Shown here piece by piece: positions 43,838 to 53,101 of a stretch of DNA of 64,000 nt. This DNA comes from an uncultured Chthonomonas sp. GTDB lineage: Bacteria; Armatimonadota; Chthonomonadetes; Chthonomonadales; Chthonomonadaceae. A program made the position numbers and the translations under genes. The notes under the pieces were generated by a model. It did no database searches, was not told the origin of the DNA, and saw only the letters and a list, made by a program, of their open reading frames with translations. Positions within the stretch are counted from its first letter, which is position 1. The number at the start of each line of letters is the position of its first letter. The DNA lies in the NCBI GenBank assembly GCA_903859705.1, contig CAIONQ010000024.1, positions 44,708 through 108,707 of the forward strand, read 5' to 3'.

Positions 43838-44851
43838 CTAATCGCCATCTCCATCAGTGTCGCCGTCGCCATCTTCATCATCCAGATTGACGGTGGTGCC
43901 GCCTTTCAGGGTGGTGCCGAGTTGGCTGAGCTTCTCACGTACCTCGGTAAGCGACTTGCGTCCGAAGTTTCGAATCTGCATGAGGTCGCTCTCGGTGTAC
44001 TGCGTGAGCTCCGGAATGGTGAGAATGTTCGCCTTCTTCAGGCAGTTGTACGTACGCACGGAGAAATCCAGCTCTTCGATTCGAACATTCGGCGGAGCGT
44101 CGACTGGTTCGCCGCCGACTGGTTCGATACCAATTACGAACGGGCTCGCGCCCCTTTCGATGGTACCAAAGAGTCCGAAGAACTGAGTTAGAATTCGCGA
44201 GGCTTCTCGGATAGAGGCTTCCGGTGTTATCGTGCCGTTAGTCTCTACTTCGAGTACAAGCCGCTCGAAATTCGTATTGGACTGCACGCGAGTAGCCTCT
44301 ACTGTGTAGTTCACTTTACGAACTGGTGTAAAGGCCGCCCCCATGGGGATAGTACCAATCGGCATCTGGCTGCGCCGCTCCAGCTTATCCGGAAGGATAT
44401 ATCCTTTGTTGATCTCAATCGTCATCTCGATGGAGAGCGAAGCATCTTCATCGGATATGGTGGCGATGTAAGCCTCCGGATTGGCGATCTCTACATCCTC
44501 GGGGCAGTGAACATCAGCACCGGTAACCTGGCCTTCACCGCGGACGTCAATTCGGATCGTCTTCGGTTCAGGTTTCTCATTACCATTGCGGTGTATCTTC
44601 ACGTTGAGGCCCTTCAGGTTAAGAAGAAGCTCAGTAGTGTCTTCTTTAACTCCCTGAATGGTCGAGAACTCGTGCAGCACCTTATCGATTTTAACGTAAG
44701 TAATTGCCGCGCCCGGAATGGACGACAGCAGCACTCTGCGCAGGGAATTTCCCAGGGTAACGCCGTAACCCCGCTCCAGCGGCTCAATTACAAACTTGCC
44801 ATACCTGGGGCTTGTTTCGAGCGTCAGGATATTCGGCAGCGTAGGTTCCAT
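43838..44851 (-). CDS. rpoA: DNA-directed RNA polymerase subunit alpha
   Basis: A 337-residue alpha subunit started at ATG 44851 with GGAGAG nine bases upstream; an extended frame to 44920 lacks support. The N-terminal dimerisation domain contains FVIEPLERGYGVTLGNSLRRVLLSS and the insert VHCPEDVEIANP. The C-terminal domain has EELDFSVRTYNCLKKANILTIPELTQ and LMQIRNFGRKSLTEVREKL, which binds UP elements and activators. The extreme C-terminus is an acidic DEDGDGDTDGDGD tail. Confidence 0.98.
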   Translation of the reverse strand: MEPTLPNILTLETSPRYGKFVIEPLERGYGVTLGNSLRRVLLSSIPGAAITYVKIDKVLHEFSTIQGVKEDTTELLLNLKGLNVKIHRNGNEKPEPKTIRIDVRGEGQVTGADVHCPEDVEIANPEAYIATISDEDASLSIEMTIEINKGYILPDKLERRSQMPIGTIPMGAAFTPVRKVNYTVEATRVQSNTNFERLVLEVETNGTITPEASIREASRILTQFFGLFGTIERGASPFVIGIEPVGGEPVDAPPNVRIEELDFSVRTYNCLKKANILTIPELTQYTESDLMQIRNFGRKSLTEVREKLSQLGTTLKGGTTVNLDDEDGDGDTDGDGD

Positions 44852-44937
44852 CGTTGCACACTCTCCTTTGTGTTCCCGATACGGCAAGCAATCCGGCACA
44901 AAAGCCATCCGTATCGACACGCATCAGGCAGAACAGA

Positions 44938-45621
44938 TCAGCGAGAATAGAATTCGATGATTCGCTGCTCTTGGATATCTCGGACGTCGCCAGTAGCCTT
45001 AATGTCTGCAAGCGTCGGAAGGGCCACTACACGAGCCGTGAGTGTCTGTGCATTCAGATCGAGCCAGGTAGGCAGGCTTCGCTTGGTAGAAAGGACGCGC
45101 TCGCGTGCTTCTTTAATACCGCCAGCCTTCGCCATACCTTCGTGAATACCGATAACATCGCCCGCTTTAATCTGATAAGAGGGGATATTTACGCGGCGGC
45201 CATTAACGGTAAAGTGGCGGTGCCCAACCATCTGCCGGGCCTGAGCGCGAGATGCGGCAAGGCCAAGGCGGAAAATAACGTTGTCAAGGCGGATTTCCAG
45301 CAATTGCAGAAGAATTTCGCCCGTAACGCCCGGGCGCCTCAGAGCTTCATCCATGTAACCGGAGAACTGGCTCTCAAGCACTCGGTAAACGCGGCGTAGC
45401 TTCTGCTTTTCACGCAGCTGCTGACCGTATTCAGTAATTTTCTTCTGGAATGAAGGTGAACCGTGCATACCCGGGGGCTTATCGCGCCACCGAGTTTTTC
45501 GATCATCTTTACTAGTCTTATCAATCGTGCACTTCGGTCCAAAGCACTTGTCGCCCTTCAAGTAGAGCTTTACGCCCTCCCGTCGGCATTGGCGACAGCG
45601 CGGATCATGGTTATTTGCCAT
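44938..45621 (-). CDS. rpsD: 30S ribosomal protein S4 (zinc-binding form)
   Basis: A 227-residue protein started at ATG 45621 (AAGGAG 12 bases upstream). The N-terminal CRQC...KCFGPKC cysteines form the zinc-binding C+ type. The S4 RNA-binding domain contains RLDNVIFRLGLAASRAQARQMVGHRHFTVNGRRVNIPSYQIKAGD. S4 nucleates 30S assembly and often represses its own operon. It sits between rpsK and rpoA as in the alpha operon. Confidence 0.97.
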   Translation of the reverse strand: MANNHDPRCRQCRREGVKLYLKGDKCFGPKCTIDKTSKDDRKTRWRDKPPGMHGSPSFQKKITEYGQQLREKQKLRRVYRVLESQFSGYMDEALRRPGVTGEILLQLLEIRLDNVIFRLGLAASRAQARQMVGHRHFTVNGRRVNIPSYQIKAGDVIGIHEGMAKAGGIKEARERVLSTKRSLPTWLDLNAQTLTARVVALPTLADIKATGDVRDIQEQRIIEFYSR

Positions 45622-45796
45622 TCTAAGATGCTGCTCCTTGTGGTCCTTTGTTACCACCAAGTAACTGGCTGAGGCGCACAACGCCTGCCAGGGGCCAACT
45701 TCGGCCCGGCAAAGCGCATGCAGCTCTCACGCTCAGGGTGTTTACACGCAATTAACATTGCGCTTCATCCACCGATGCGTACATACACACACGTAA

Positions 45797-46207
45797 TTAG
45801 ACGCGGCGTCGCTTCGGAGGTCGGCACCCATTGTGCGGGATCGGGGTAACATCCTTGATAAGGAGTACTTCCAGTCCAACACCCTGGAGAGCTCGTATCG
45901 CAGTTTCGCGACCAGCTCCCGGCCCTTTGACGAAAACCTCAACCTTGCGAAGCCCATGTTCCATGGCCTTGCGGGAAGCGTTTTCAGAGGCGATCTGTGC
46001 AGCGAATGGGGTTCCCTTTCGAGTTCCCTTAAACATTCCTACACTGCCGGCGCTTGCCCAGGAAATCACAGCGCCCTGCATGTCAGAAATAGAGACGATT
46101 GTATTGTTAAAGGTGGACTGTATGTGTACAATGCCCTGAACAACGTTCTTCTTCTCTTTAGACTTCGGGCGGCCCGAAGTCCCTTTGGTTGTTTGCTTAT
46201 TAGCCAT
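45797..46207 (-). CDS. rpsK: 30S ribosomal protein S11
   Basis: A 136-residue protein of the 30S platform. Family blocks are [67 protein letters not shown] and the end [18 protein letters not shown]. The N-terminus has extra Lys/Thr/Ser residues. It follows rpsM by 11 bp; the gap to rpsD is about 175 bp with no visible gene. Confidence 0.98.
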   Translation of the reverse strand: MANKQTTKGTSGRPKSKEKKNVVQGIVHIQSTFNNTIVSISDMQGAVISWASAGSVGMFKGTRKGTPFAAQIASENASRKAMEHGLRKVEVFVKGPGAGRETAIRALQGVGLEVLLIKDVTPIPHNGCRPPKRRRV

Positions 46208-46218
46208 TCAATTGCTCC

Positions 46219-46596
46219 CTACTTCTTCGCCTTCTTCTTGCCTGCAACAGTACGCTTCGGACCTTTGCGGATGCGTGCATTCGTCTTGGTCCTCTGACCG
46301 CGCACCGGCAGACCGCGACGATGGCGGATTCCGCGGTAGCAACCGATCTCCATCAGGCGGCGGATACTCAGCGCAAATTCACGGCGGAGGTCTCCCTCAA
46401 CACGGAACTCACGATCAAGCACCTCCCGAATCCGGCTCGTTTCACCTTCGGTCAGTTCCCGAACACGTGTGTCCGGGTTAATGCCAGTCGACGCAAGGAT
46501 GCGCCGAGAACTTGGCAAACCGATACCAAAGATATAGGTGAGCGCGTATTCGATTCTCTTGTCGCGTGGAAGGTCCACGCCAGCTATACGTGCCAA
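46219..46596 (-). CDS. rpsM: 30S ribosomal protein S13
   Basis: A 125-residue head protein. It has [26 protein letters not shown], the LREVLD-like IREVLDREF, the [30 protein letters not shown] block and a basic Lys-rich tail that contacts tRNA in the P site. It follows rpmJ by 14 bp, the usual order. Confidence 0.98.
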   Translation of the reverse strand: MARIAGVDLPRDKRIEYALTYIFGIGLPSSRRILASTGINPDTRVRELTEGETSRIREVLDREFRVEGDLRREFALSIRRLMEIGCYRGIRHRRGLPVRGQRTKTNARIRKGPKRTVAGKKKAKK

Positions 46597-46610
46597 ACCG
46601 CTCCTCCCCC

Positions 46611-46724
46611 TTAGCCCTGTCGCTGCTTATGCTTGGGGTTGACGCAGATAACACGAACTACGCCTTCCCGCTTGATAACTTTGCACTTCTCGCAAATCTT
46701 TTTCACGGAAGCTCTTACTTTCAT
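46611..46724 (-). CDS. rpmJ: 50S ribosomal protein L36
   Basis: A 37-residue protein read directly from the sequence: it opens [14 protein letters not shown], continues [11 protein letters not shown] and ends NPKHKQRQG. The zinc ligands Cys-x2-Cys ... Cys ... His are all present, so this is the zinc-binding form. CGGAGG six bases before ATG supports the start. It lies between infA and rpsM as expected. A TATAAT 43 bp upstream suggests that a transcript begins here. Confidence 0.97.
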   Translation of the reverse strand: MKVRASVKKICEKCKVIKREGVVRVICVNPKHKQRQG

Positions 46725-46766
46725 AACATCCTCCGACTCGGAATACATCCTCACGTGAGCCGAACT

Positions 46767-46772
46767 ATTATA
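46767..46772 (-). promoter_or_regulatory. -10 box upstream of rpmJ
   Basis: On the minus strand TATAAT (46772-46767) in the 202-bp gap between infA and rpmJ; no consensus -35. A predicted start near 46760 leaves a leader of about 36 nt. It would drive rpmJ-rpsM-rpsK-rpsD-rpoA and onward. Confidence 0.5.
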
Positions 46773-46815
46773 CACCTATTCCGCTGGTTAAGGCGGGGAA
46801 TCGCGAGAATAGAGA

Positions 46816-46853
46816 CACAAAAACAGGTTGGACACTGCTGGAGATTCCAGCAG
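46816..46853 (-). terminator. Possible weak terminator after infA
   Basis: On the minus strand CTGCTGGA/TCCAGCAG (46853-46846 with 46842-46835) forms an 8-bp stem, with TTTTT about 10 bases further. The distance to the T-tract is long. Confidence 0.35.
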
Positions 46854-46926
46854 CTCCTGAATTTGCTGCTACTATTCGCGGATACTGTGCTGGCCAATTA
46901 GAATAGAGGCTCAGAACAGGGTGAAT

Positions 46927-47298
46927 TCAGCTCTTATAGCGGTACCTGATTCGGCCGCGCTCCAGATCATAGGGCGACAGCTCTACCAGAACACGATCTC
47001 CCGGCAGGATACGGATGTAGTTTTGACGCATCTTTCCAGATACATGCGCCAGGACGATCTTCTTCTGATCGCCGACCGGTATCTCGACTCGGAACATCGC
47101 GTTTGGCAGTGCCTCGGTGATGACTCCTTCGATCTCGATTCCGGGCTCTTTGCCCCCGGTCTCATCCTTCTCCGGTGGTGCAGGTCGGGGTCCGGTATTT
47201 ACCGGCCGCGGTGCGCCTGGCGGTTTAGCGCCGGGGCGTCTCGCTCCACCGGCTCCACCGGGCCTTGGTGGCCCGCCTGGTCTTCTGGGTGGTGGCAT
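46927..47298 (-). CDS. infA: Translation initiation factor IF-1 with long Pro/Gly/Arg-rich N-terminus
   Basis: The C-terminal 70 residues are IF-1: [68 protein letters not shown]-1 occupies the A site of the 30S subunit during initiation. The usual protein has about 72 residues; this one has 123. The first about 50 are Pro/Gly/Arg/Ala ([15 protein letters not shown]...), and a small insertion is present in the beta-barrel. The ATG follows the map stop directly, so the extended start is supported by position. Confidence 0.93.
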   Translation of the reverse strand: MPPPRRPGGPPRPGGAGGARRPGAKPPGAPRPVNTGPRPAPPEKDETGGKEPGIEIEGVITEALPNAMFRVEIPVGDQKKIVLAHVSGKMRQNYIRILPGDRVLVELSPYDLERGRIRYRYKS

Positions 47299-48066
47299 TC
47301 ATTCTCCGTTCGTCAGTATCTCGGCGCCATCCCTGGTGATAGCAACCGTGTGCTCAAAGTGGGCGGAAAGGCTTCCGTCCCGGGTGACGATTGTCCATCC
47401 ATCGGCGCGTGTGCGGATATGCTCACGCCCAATGTTGATCATGGGTTCTATTGCAAAGGTCATGCCCTCTTTGAGCACGGTACCTTTACCGCGATATCCG
47501 AAGTTTGGAACGTGAAGTTCCCCTTCGTGCATCTTGCGGCCTACGCCATGGCCATTAAGTTCGCGCACTACAGAAAACCCTGCGGTTTCAGCATGCTTCT
47601 GAACAGAATAACCAATATCACCGGTTCTGTTACCGGGTTTTGCCTGCGCGATGCCTTTGTAAAGACACTCTTCAGTTATCTTCAGCAGTTTTGCAGCTTG
47701 AGTAGATACCTTTCCAACAGGGAAGGTAAAAGCGCTATCTGCAAGCCAACCGTTGAGTTCAGCGCAGCAATCAATTGTTACGAGATCGCCCTCTTTGATG
47801 ATGCGCGGTCCAGGAATGGCATGTACAATCTCCTCATTAACGGAGATACATGTCCAGGCCGGATACGGCGGATGGCCGTATGGCGCATAACCAAGGCATG
47901 GAGAGGAGCCGCCAGCCTCGGAAATTATGGATACAGCGATGTCTTCAAGCTCGGCCGTAGTTATTCCAGCGGCGATGTGCTTTCCGGTTTCGTGTATTAC
48001 GCGGTGCACTAACCTACCGGTTTGGCGCATCTTCGCAACTTCGTCAGGAGTTTTCAGGTCTATCAT
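47299..48066 (-). CDS. map: Methionine aminopeptidase type I
   Basis: A 255-residue enzyme that removes the initiator methionine from nascent proteins. All five metal ligands are visible: Asp99, Asp110, His173, Glu207 and Glu238, in VTIDCCAELNGWLADSAFTFP, GHGVGRKMHE, MTFAIEPMINI and SAHFEHTVAI. The conserved His82 lies in VHAIPGPR. It sits between adk and infA, the classic spc-end arrangement, and abuts the infA start. Confidence 0.97.
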   Translation of the reverse strand: MIDLKTPDEVAKMRQTGRLVHRVIHETGKHIAAGITTAELEDIAVSIISEAGGSSPCLGYAPYGHPPYPAWTCISVNEEIVHAIPGPRIIKEGDLVTIDCCAELNGWLADSAFTFPVGKVSTQAAKLLKITEECLYKGIAQAKPGNRTGDIGYSVQKHAETAGFSVVRELNGHGVGRKMHEGELHVPNFGYRGKGTVLKEGMTFAIEPMINIGREHIRTRADGWTIVTRDGSLSAHFEHTVAITRDGAEILTNGE

Positions 48067-48074
48067 CGTTACAA

Positions 48075-48773
48075 TTACCTATCCTGGCTATCCTGCTGCT
48101 TACTTCGTTCCCGCGATTGAGCACGTAACAGTTCAATGGCGGTAATTACCTGTGCAAACACCGTTTCTGGCTCTGCAGAGGCATCGACTTCTCGTAGCAG
48201 CCCCCTGCCGTGATAGTACTCTCGAAGGGGTGCCGTCTTTTCCTGGTACACTTCAAGGCGCCTACGAACTACTGCGTCTTCATCGTCTGGACGGATCATG
48301 AGAGGAGTCCGGCAGATATCACAGAGTCCAGCTACTATTGGTGGTTGCACGGTTACGTGGTAGGTAGATCCATCCACTGGGCAAACACGTCTGCCACTGA
48401 ACCTGCCAACTATGTCGTTGATAGGAGCATCGAAATCCAGAACACCGGTTACGCTGAGCTCCTGCTCGGTGAGCATGGAGTCGAACGCGTCTGCTTGCGG
48501 TATAGTGCGTGGAAAGCCATCAACCAGGAACCCAGCCGCACAATCCGGTTCAGCAATGCGCTGTTTCACGGCATCTACAACAACTTCATCCGGTACATAC
48601 TCACCCTTATCGATTCGATATTTTTGGATGGTACGCCCGAGCTTTGTTCCACGCTGTACCGCATCCCGAAACAGGGCTCCGGTAGATATCGTTGGAATGT
48701 CGTAATGCACTGCGATCCGCGCGCCCTGAGTCCCCTTCCCTGCTCCGGGAGGACCAAGAAGCACCAGTATCAT
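48075..48773 (-). CDS. adk: Adenylate kinase
   Basis: A 232-residue enzyme (ATP + AMP to 2 ADP), started at ATG 48773 so that MILVLLGPPGAGKGTQ opens the protein; an ATG at 48833 is also in frame. The P-loop GPPGAGKGT is at 7-15, then TGALFRDAV, GFLVDGFPRTIPQADAF and DEDAVVRRRLEVYQEKT. The LID domain carries Cys131, Asp134, Cys151 and Cys154, a Cys3Asp variant of the four-cysteine zinc site. It lies between secY and map. Confidence 0.96.
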   Translation of the reverse strand: MILVLLGPPGAGKGTQGARIAVHYDIPTISTGALFRDAVQRGTKLGRTIQKYRIDKGEYVPDEVVVDAVKQRIAEPDCAAGFLVDGFPRTIPQADAFDSMLTEQELSVTGVLDFDAPINDIVGRFSGRRVCPVDGSTYHVTVQPPIVAGLCDICRTPLMIRPDDEDAVVRRRLEVYQEKTAPLREYYHGRGLLREVDASAEPETVFAQVITAIELLRAQSRERSKQQDSQDR

Positions 48774-48885
48774 TCGCGCGCTTCGTCGCACAGCTTGCCG
48801 CCAATCCACAGACAAGCGAGCGGGATCCGGCATGCTATAAACGGCATTGTTTACAGCACCGGAACCCGGCTCGCAGAGCGATCTA

Positions 48886-50187
48886 TTATCGGTTCTCGTT
48901 CTTGATGAAGCCTTCGTAGTTACGCATTAGCAGCTGCGCTTCGATGGCCTGCATGGTTTCGATGGCAACGCCAACGATAATCAAGAGAGAGGTACCTCCC
49001 ACGAGGGTAAATGTTTGGAACCCCGTGAGAGACGGAACGATATACTGCATCAGAGCAATAACTGCCAGGAACACAGCACCTGCAAGAGTGATCCTGGAGA
49101 TTACTCTCTCAAGGTACTCATGTGTTGGCTTACCAGGGCGAATGCCCGGGATGTAGTTACCATACTTCTTAAGATTATCCGCCATTTCTTGAACGTTCAT
49201 AACGATGGCGGTATAGAAGTATGTGAACAGCACAACCAACAGAGCATAAAGCAGTGTTGCCCATGGGTTTGCGCCGGGGCGCATCTGATCCATGAAGTAT
49301 TTAAGCTTTGACAGCGGCCCTGTTTCAATGGGCAACATGCTGGCAACAGTTGCCGGAAGCAGCATAAGGCTCATTGCAAAGATGATTGGGATAACGCCCG
49401 CCGAGTTCACCTTAATTGGCAGGAACGAAGCTCCAGCCTGCGTTTGGCGCATACCCACAACACGCTTGGTGTGCTGGATGGGAATTCGCCGGGTGCCCTG
49501 AGTAATGAAAACTATGAGCAGCGTAGTGCCAACAAAGAATGCCAGCAAAACGATTAAGCCGAACCAACTTGCGCCACCGGCCGCTATCTGATGGTACATC
49601 TGCAGAGCCTGAGATCTCAGGCTCAGCAGAATACCTGCAAAGATGATGAGCGATATACCGTTGCCAACACCATTCTGAGTTACCTGTTCACCGAGCCACA
49701 GCAGGAAGGAGCTTCCCGCAGTGAGTGCTACAGTGATGGTAGCTATCTGAAATGGCAATATATGTACGCCCGGGCTATGGTTGAGCGCAATTGTGATACC
49801 CATGGATTGCAGAACCGCAAGGATAACCGTAAGATAACGGCTGATCTTTGCAATCTGCTTACGTCCCGATTCCCCTTCCTTCTGCAGTGCGTCTAGCTGT
49901 GGAATAGCCATCGTCATCATCTGCATGATAATGGAAGAGTTGATGTAAGGCTGAATACCCAGAGCAAACATCGACATTCGGCGGAAGGAACCGCCGGAGA
50001 ACATGTCGATGAGGCTGAGAATACCGCCACCACCTTTACCTTTAAGGTAAGCATCAATTATTTTGCTGCTAACACCGGGAACCGGTATATGGGCACCCAC
50101 AGCGAAAATCAAAAGCATTGTAAGCACAAATGTGATACGTCGCTTCAGTTCCGGTATGGACCATGCGCGCTCAAGCGCCTCGATCAT
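48886..50187 (-). CDS. secY: Protein translocase subunit SecY
   Basis: A 433-residue polytopic membrane protein that forms the SecYEG channel. Ten membrane helices are apparent. Family motifs are the first helix LLIFAVGAHIPVPGV, the plug region GGGGILSLIDMFSGG, ALGIQPYINSSIIMQMM, RKQIAKISRYLTVILA and the cytoplasmic loop NVQEMADNLKKYGNYIPGIRPGKPT. The C-terminal helices follow (FLAVIALMQYIV, GTSLLIIVGVAIETMQ). It follows rplO by 17 bp. Confidence 0.98.
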   Translation of the reverse strand: MIEALERAWSIPELKRRITFVLTMLLIFAVGAHIPVPGVSSKIIDAYLKGKGGGGILSLIDMFSGGSFRRMSMFALGIQPYINSSIIMQMMTMAIPQLDALQKEGESGRKQIAKISRYLTVILAVLQSMGITIALNHSPGVHILPFQIATITVALTAGSSFLLWLGEQVTQNGVGNGISLIIFAGILLSLRSQALQMYHQIAAGGASWFGLIVLLAFFVGTTLLIVFITQGTRRIPIQHTKRVVGMRQTQAGASFLPIKVNSAGVIPIIFAMSLMLLPATVASMLPIETGPLSKLKYFMDQMRPGANPWATLLYALLVVLFTYFYTAIVMNVQEMADNLKKYGNYIPGIRPGKPTHEYLERVISRITLAGAVFLAVIALMQYIVPSLTGFQTFTLVGGTSLLIIVGVAIETMQAIEAQLLMRNYEGFIKNENR

Positions 50188-50204
50188 CTTAACTATTGCC
50201 TCTC

Positions 50205-50654
50205 TTACGCGAGGATTTCGATGGAGCCGCCCGCCGCAGAAAGCTTCTCTTGAGCGCTCTTGCTGAACTTATGCGCGCTCACTTTGAAACTCTTGGTGAC
50301 TTCACCATCGCCCAGGATTTTTATGCCATCCCGGATGTCGCGGAGAATACCGGTAGCGATTAGCGTTTCCGGATTCACCTCGGCACCAGCCTCGAATACA
50401 CTCTCGATATCGCTCAGGTTGACCAGTGCATAGAACTTCTTGTTAACTGGCTTAAACCCACGCACCTGCGGCAAGCGCCGATGCAGAGGCGTTTGGCCAC
50501 CTTCGAAGTTCGGGTTAACCTGGCCTCGTGCCTTGTTACCCTTGTGTCCGCGGGTAGATGTTTTACCATGGCCAGAGCCAATACCGCGGCCAACCCGCTT
50601 TCGGCGATGGGTGGAACCCGGCGCCGGTTTGAGGTTATGAAGACCGATTGACAT
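50205..50654 (-). CDS. rplO: 50S ribosomal protein L15
   Basis: A 149-residue protein. It opens with [41 protein letters not shown], the Gly/Lys/Arg-rich extension typical of L15, then [18 protein letters not shown] and a C-terminal globular part. It starts 3 bp after rpmD and precedes secY. Confidence 0.98.
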   Translation of the reverse strand: MSIGLHNLKPAPGSTHRRKRVGRGIGSGHGKTSTRGHKGNKARGQVNPNFEGGQTPLHRRLPQVRGFKPVNKKFYALVNLSDIESVFEAGAEVNPETLIATGILRDIRDGIKILGDGEVTKSFKVSAHKFSKSAQEKLSAAGGSIEILA

Positions 50655-50657
50655 TTA

Positions 50658-50864
50658 TTATCCCTCGTCGCCTTCTGCGACATCGAAGATCTCGACGCGG
50701 ACCATGTGTCGAACCTTATGGACCATGCCGCGGATCACCGCGTTGTCGTCATGCACAACGGTTTGCTGAAGCTTCTTGAAGCCCAGAGAGCGAACCGTTT
50801 CGCGCTGTGACTGCTCGTAACCAATGGGGCTACGATGCAGGGTGATTTTAAGTTTAGCCGCCAT
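50658..50864 (-). CDS. rpmD: 50S ribosomal protein L30
   Basis: A 68-residue protein with [53 protein letters not shown], matching the whole family. A short acidic tail (AEGDEG) is added. It overlaps the end of rpsE by 11 bp, so the two are translationally coupled. Confidence 0.97.
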   Translation of the reverse strand: MAAKLKITLHRSPIGYEQSQRETVRSLGFKKLQQTVVHDDNAVIRGMVHKVRHMVRVEIFDVAEGDEG

Positions 50865-51387
50865 TGGACGCCTCCAGCTTCTTCACCCAGGGAGCCAGCT
50901 CCTCTACGGTGGTGCCGCGAAGGCGAGCAACATCTTCAACACGCTTCAGTTTCTTCAGTGCGGACATAGTTGCCCATGCGATGTTTACTGAGTTGGAAGA
51001 ACCAAGGCTCTTACCAAGCACATCGTGCACTCCAGCCAGCTCAAGAATGGTGCGCATGCTACTTCCAGCTACAATACCGGTACCTGGGGAGGCCGGTTTC
51101 AGCATAACTTCAGCTGCGCCTTCGGAAACAAACAGCTCGTGCGGGATGGTGCCACCAACGATCGGAACCTGAATAAGGTTCTTCTTGGCCGCTTCAACGC
51201 CCTTGCGGATTGCGTCGGGGATAGCGCGTGCTTTGCCCAACCCGGCACCAACATAGCCGTTGCCATCGCCAACTACGACGAGTGCACTCCAGCTCATGTT
51301 GCGACCACCCTTGGTGGTCTTCTGGCACTTGTTGGTTTTTACAACACGCTCTTCCAGGGCCAGCTTGTCAGGGTCTATTTTAGCCAC
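50854..51387 (-). CDS. rpsE: 30S ribosomal protein S5
   Basis: A 177-residue protein started at GTG 51387 (AGGAG ten bases upstream), giving [21 protein letters not shown]5 domains: [31 protein letters not shown] (double-stranded-RNA-binding fold), [11 protein letters not shown], and [31 protein letters not shown] in the C-terminal half. Note WSAL where most bacteria have FSAL. It contributes to decoding accuracy. Confidence 0.97.
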   Translation of the reverse strand: MAKIDPDKLALEERVVKTNKCQKTTKGGRNMSWSALVVVGDGNGYVGAGLGKARAIPDAIRKGVEAAKKNLIQVPIVGGTIPHELFVSEGAAEVMLKPASPGTGIVAGSSMRTILELAGVHDVLGKSLGSSNSVNIAWATMSALKKLKRVEDVARLRGTTVEELAPWVKKLEASNGG

Positions 51388-51475
51388 TAAAAGGATGCTC
51401 CTCTCGAGAATGCGTCTCACGCGCAGGGCCTGCTACTGTAGCAACAGGCTCTGTGCGGAGCAGCGTCCTCAATGC

Positions 51476-51841
51476 TTAGAACTTAAGACCGGCCTCGCGA
51501 GCGCTGTCCGCCAACGCCTGGACCCGACCATGATATTTGTAACCGCCGCGATCAAACACAATCGAGGTAATTCCCTTTGCGAGTGCGCGTTCGGCAGCCA
51601 GTTTGCCAACAGCTATTGCGGCTTCCACATTTCCACCGCTCTTAAGCTCGGAACGCAGGGTTGGTTCCAGAGATGAAGCAGAGGCGATTGTGGTGCCAGT
51701 TGTGTCATCGATCAGCTGCACATAAATGTGCTGAATGCTGCGTGATACATTGAGCCGGGGCCGCTCAGCTGTGCCGGAGATTTTATACCGGACACGGCGA
51801 TGGCGCTTCTTTCGAAGCAGCTCCTTATCCTGAAGATGCAT
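51476..51841 (-). CDS. rplR: 50S ribosomal protein L18
   Basis: A 121-residue 5S-rRNA-binding protein, started at ATG 51841. Motifs: [87 protein letters not shown]. It lies 171 bp after rplF, an unusually long gap that holds a hairpin and an extended -10 promoter. Confidence 0.97.
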   Translation of the reverse strand: MHLQDKELLRKKRHRRVRYKISGTAERPRLNVSRSIQHIYVQLIDDTTGTTIASASSLEPTLRSELKSGGNVEAAIAVGKLAAERALAKGITSIVFDRGGYKYHGRVQALADSAREAGLKF

Positions 51842-51927
51842 GATGTAATGATTTCCTCTCGCGTTGGATTGCCGACCCAACGCTGCGGTGTGCTGGCACC
51901 CGCAAATGGCGGGCGCGACAGCGGATA

Positions 51928-51936
51928 ATTATACCA
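51928..51936 (-). promoter_or_regulatory. Extended -10 promoter before rplR
   Basis: On the minus strand TGGTATAAT (51936-51928) fits TGnTATAAT exactly; -35 is poor, as allowed for extended -10 promoters. Predicted start near 51921. Confidence 0.6.
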
Positions 51937-51955
51937 CAGAGTCCTGAAGCCCGGA

Positions 51956-51977
51956 GGGCGGCACAGGTGCGCCGCCC
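51956..51977 (-). terminator. GC hairpin between rplF and rplR
   Basis: GGGCGGC and GCCGCCC arms (51977-51971 with 51962-51956) around an 8-nt loop. No T-tract, so attenuator or processing site rather than a full terminator. Confidence 0.4.
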
Positions 51978-52012
51978 CTTCCAGGCAACATCGGTTAAGT
52001 GCGGGAAGAAGA

Positions 52013-52588
52013 CTACTTCTTACCCTTGCCACCCTTACCGCCGGCTTTACCCTGTTTGCGGCGCACGTTCTCACCCTTGTAGCGGATTCCTTTGCCTTTG
52101 TATGGCTCCGGCTTGCGCAGTTTGCGGATCTCTGCCGCAATCTGCCCAATTCGCTCTTTGTCAATTCCGGTGATAGTAACTACCGGGTTTCGGCTCACGG
52201 GATCGTTAGCAACCGAAAAATCGATTCCTTCACGAGCCTGAACTTCAACAGAGTGCGAGTACCCTACAGAGAGAACCAGAACTTTGCCCTGTACAGCAGC
52301 GCGGAAACCAACGCCGATAACTTCCAACTGGCGTGTATACCCGTTTGTAACACCCTCAATCATATTTGCGGTGAGAGTGCGGATAAGGCCATGGAGCGAG
52401 CGATGCTCTTTGCTATCGCTCGGGCGCTCTACCAGTACGGTAGCGCCCTCAGTGCGAATGGTAATGTCAGGGCTAAACTGCCGGGTAAGGAGCCCCTTGG
52501 GGCCCTTAACGCTGAGCGTGCCATCTTCCGTGCGTGTTAGAGTAACGCCGGCAGGCAACGGAATCGGCCTTCTGCCAATTCGAGACAT
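52013..52588 (-). CDS. rplF: 50S ribosomal protein L6
   Basis: A 191-residue protein with both L6 repeats: [29 protein letters not shown] and [39 protein letters not shown], then [48 protein letters not shown] Gly/Lys-rich tail of about 15 residues is added. It follows rpsH by about 100 bp. Confidence 0.98.
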   Translation of the reverse strand: MSRIGRRPIPLPAGVTLTRTEDGTLSVKGPKGLLTRQFSPDITIRTEGATVLVERPSDSKEHRSLHGLIRTLTANMIEGVTNGYTRQLEVIGVGFRAAVQGKVLVLSVGYSHSVEVQAREGIDFSVANDPVSRNPVVTITGIDKERIGQIAAEIRKLRKPEPYKGKGIRYKGENVRRKQGKAGGKGGKGKK

Positions 52589-52687
52589 AGGAATTGAACC
52601 TTTCGTACAAACGGTGATTGAACCGCCGAATTTAGGCGCAACGATGCGCGCCGAATCCGGCGGTGTTTCCCAGACAGAAGTACGCGA

Positions 52688-53089
52688 TTAGAATACGAAG
52701 CAGAGAATTTCGCCACCCACGCCGCGCTTGCGCGCTTCACGGTCTGTCATCAGTCCCTGGGAGGTAGACAGAATGGCGATGCCGAGGCCGCGCAGAACTC
52801 GCGGGACATTATCTTTGCCACAGTAAACGCGCAGGCCAGGCTTGGAGACGCGCTTGAGGTTGGTGATAACCTTCTCACGCTTCGCACCGTACTTCAGGAC
52901 AATCTTAATATTATCCTGCGGTTCCTTCTTGATCACCTCGAAGCTCTTGATAAAGCCTTCGCGATGCAGGATGCGGGTGATCTCCAGTTTAAGCTTGGAT
53001 GAGGAAATCTCGAGTGAATCGTGGTTTGCACGATTCGCGTTGCGGATGCGGGTAAGAAGGTCCGCTACCGGATCAGTTGTGTATGCCAT
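52688..53089 (-). CDS. rpsH: 30S ribosomal protein S8
   Basis: A 133-residue protein. It has [96 protein letters not shown], all conserved. In many bacteria S8 represses the spc operon; no S8 target was recognised here. It starts 12 bp after rpsN. Confidence 0.98.
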   Translation of the reverse strand: MAYTTDPVADLLTRIRNANRANHDSLEISSSKLKLEITRILHREGFIKSFEVIKKEPQDNIKIVLKYGAKREKVITNLKRVSKPGLRVYCGKDNVPRVLRGLGIAILSTSQGLMTDREARKRGVGGEILCFVF

Positions 53090-53101
53090 TTGCTTTCTCC
53101 C

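Noticed and set aside
46921..48012. Long plus-strand open frame of 363 codons
   Set aside because: It is antisense to infA and map, which have full family motifs; the translated product has no recognisable domain and arises from codon bias on the other strand.
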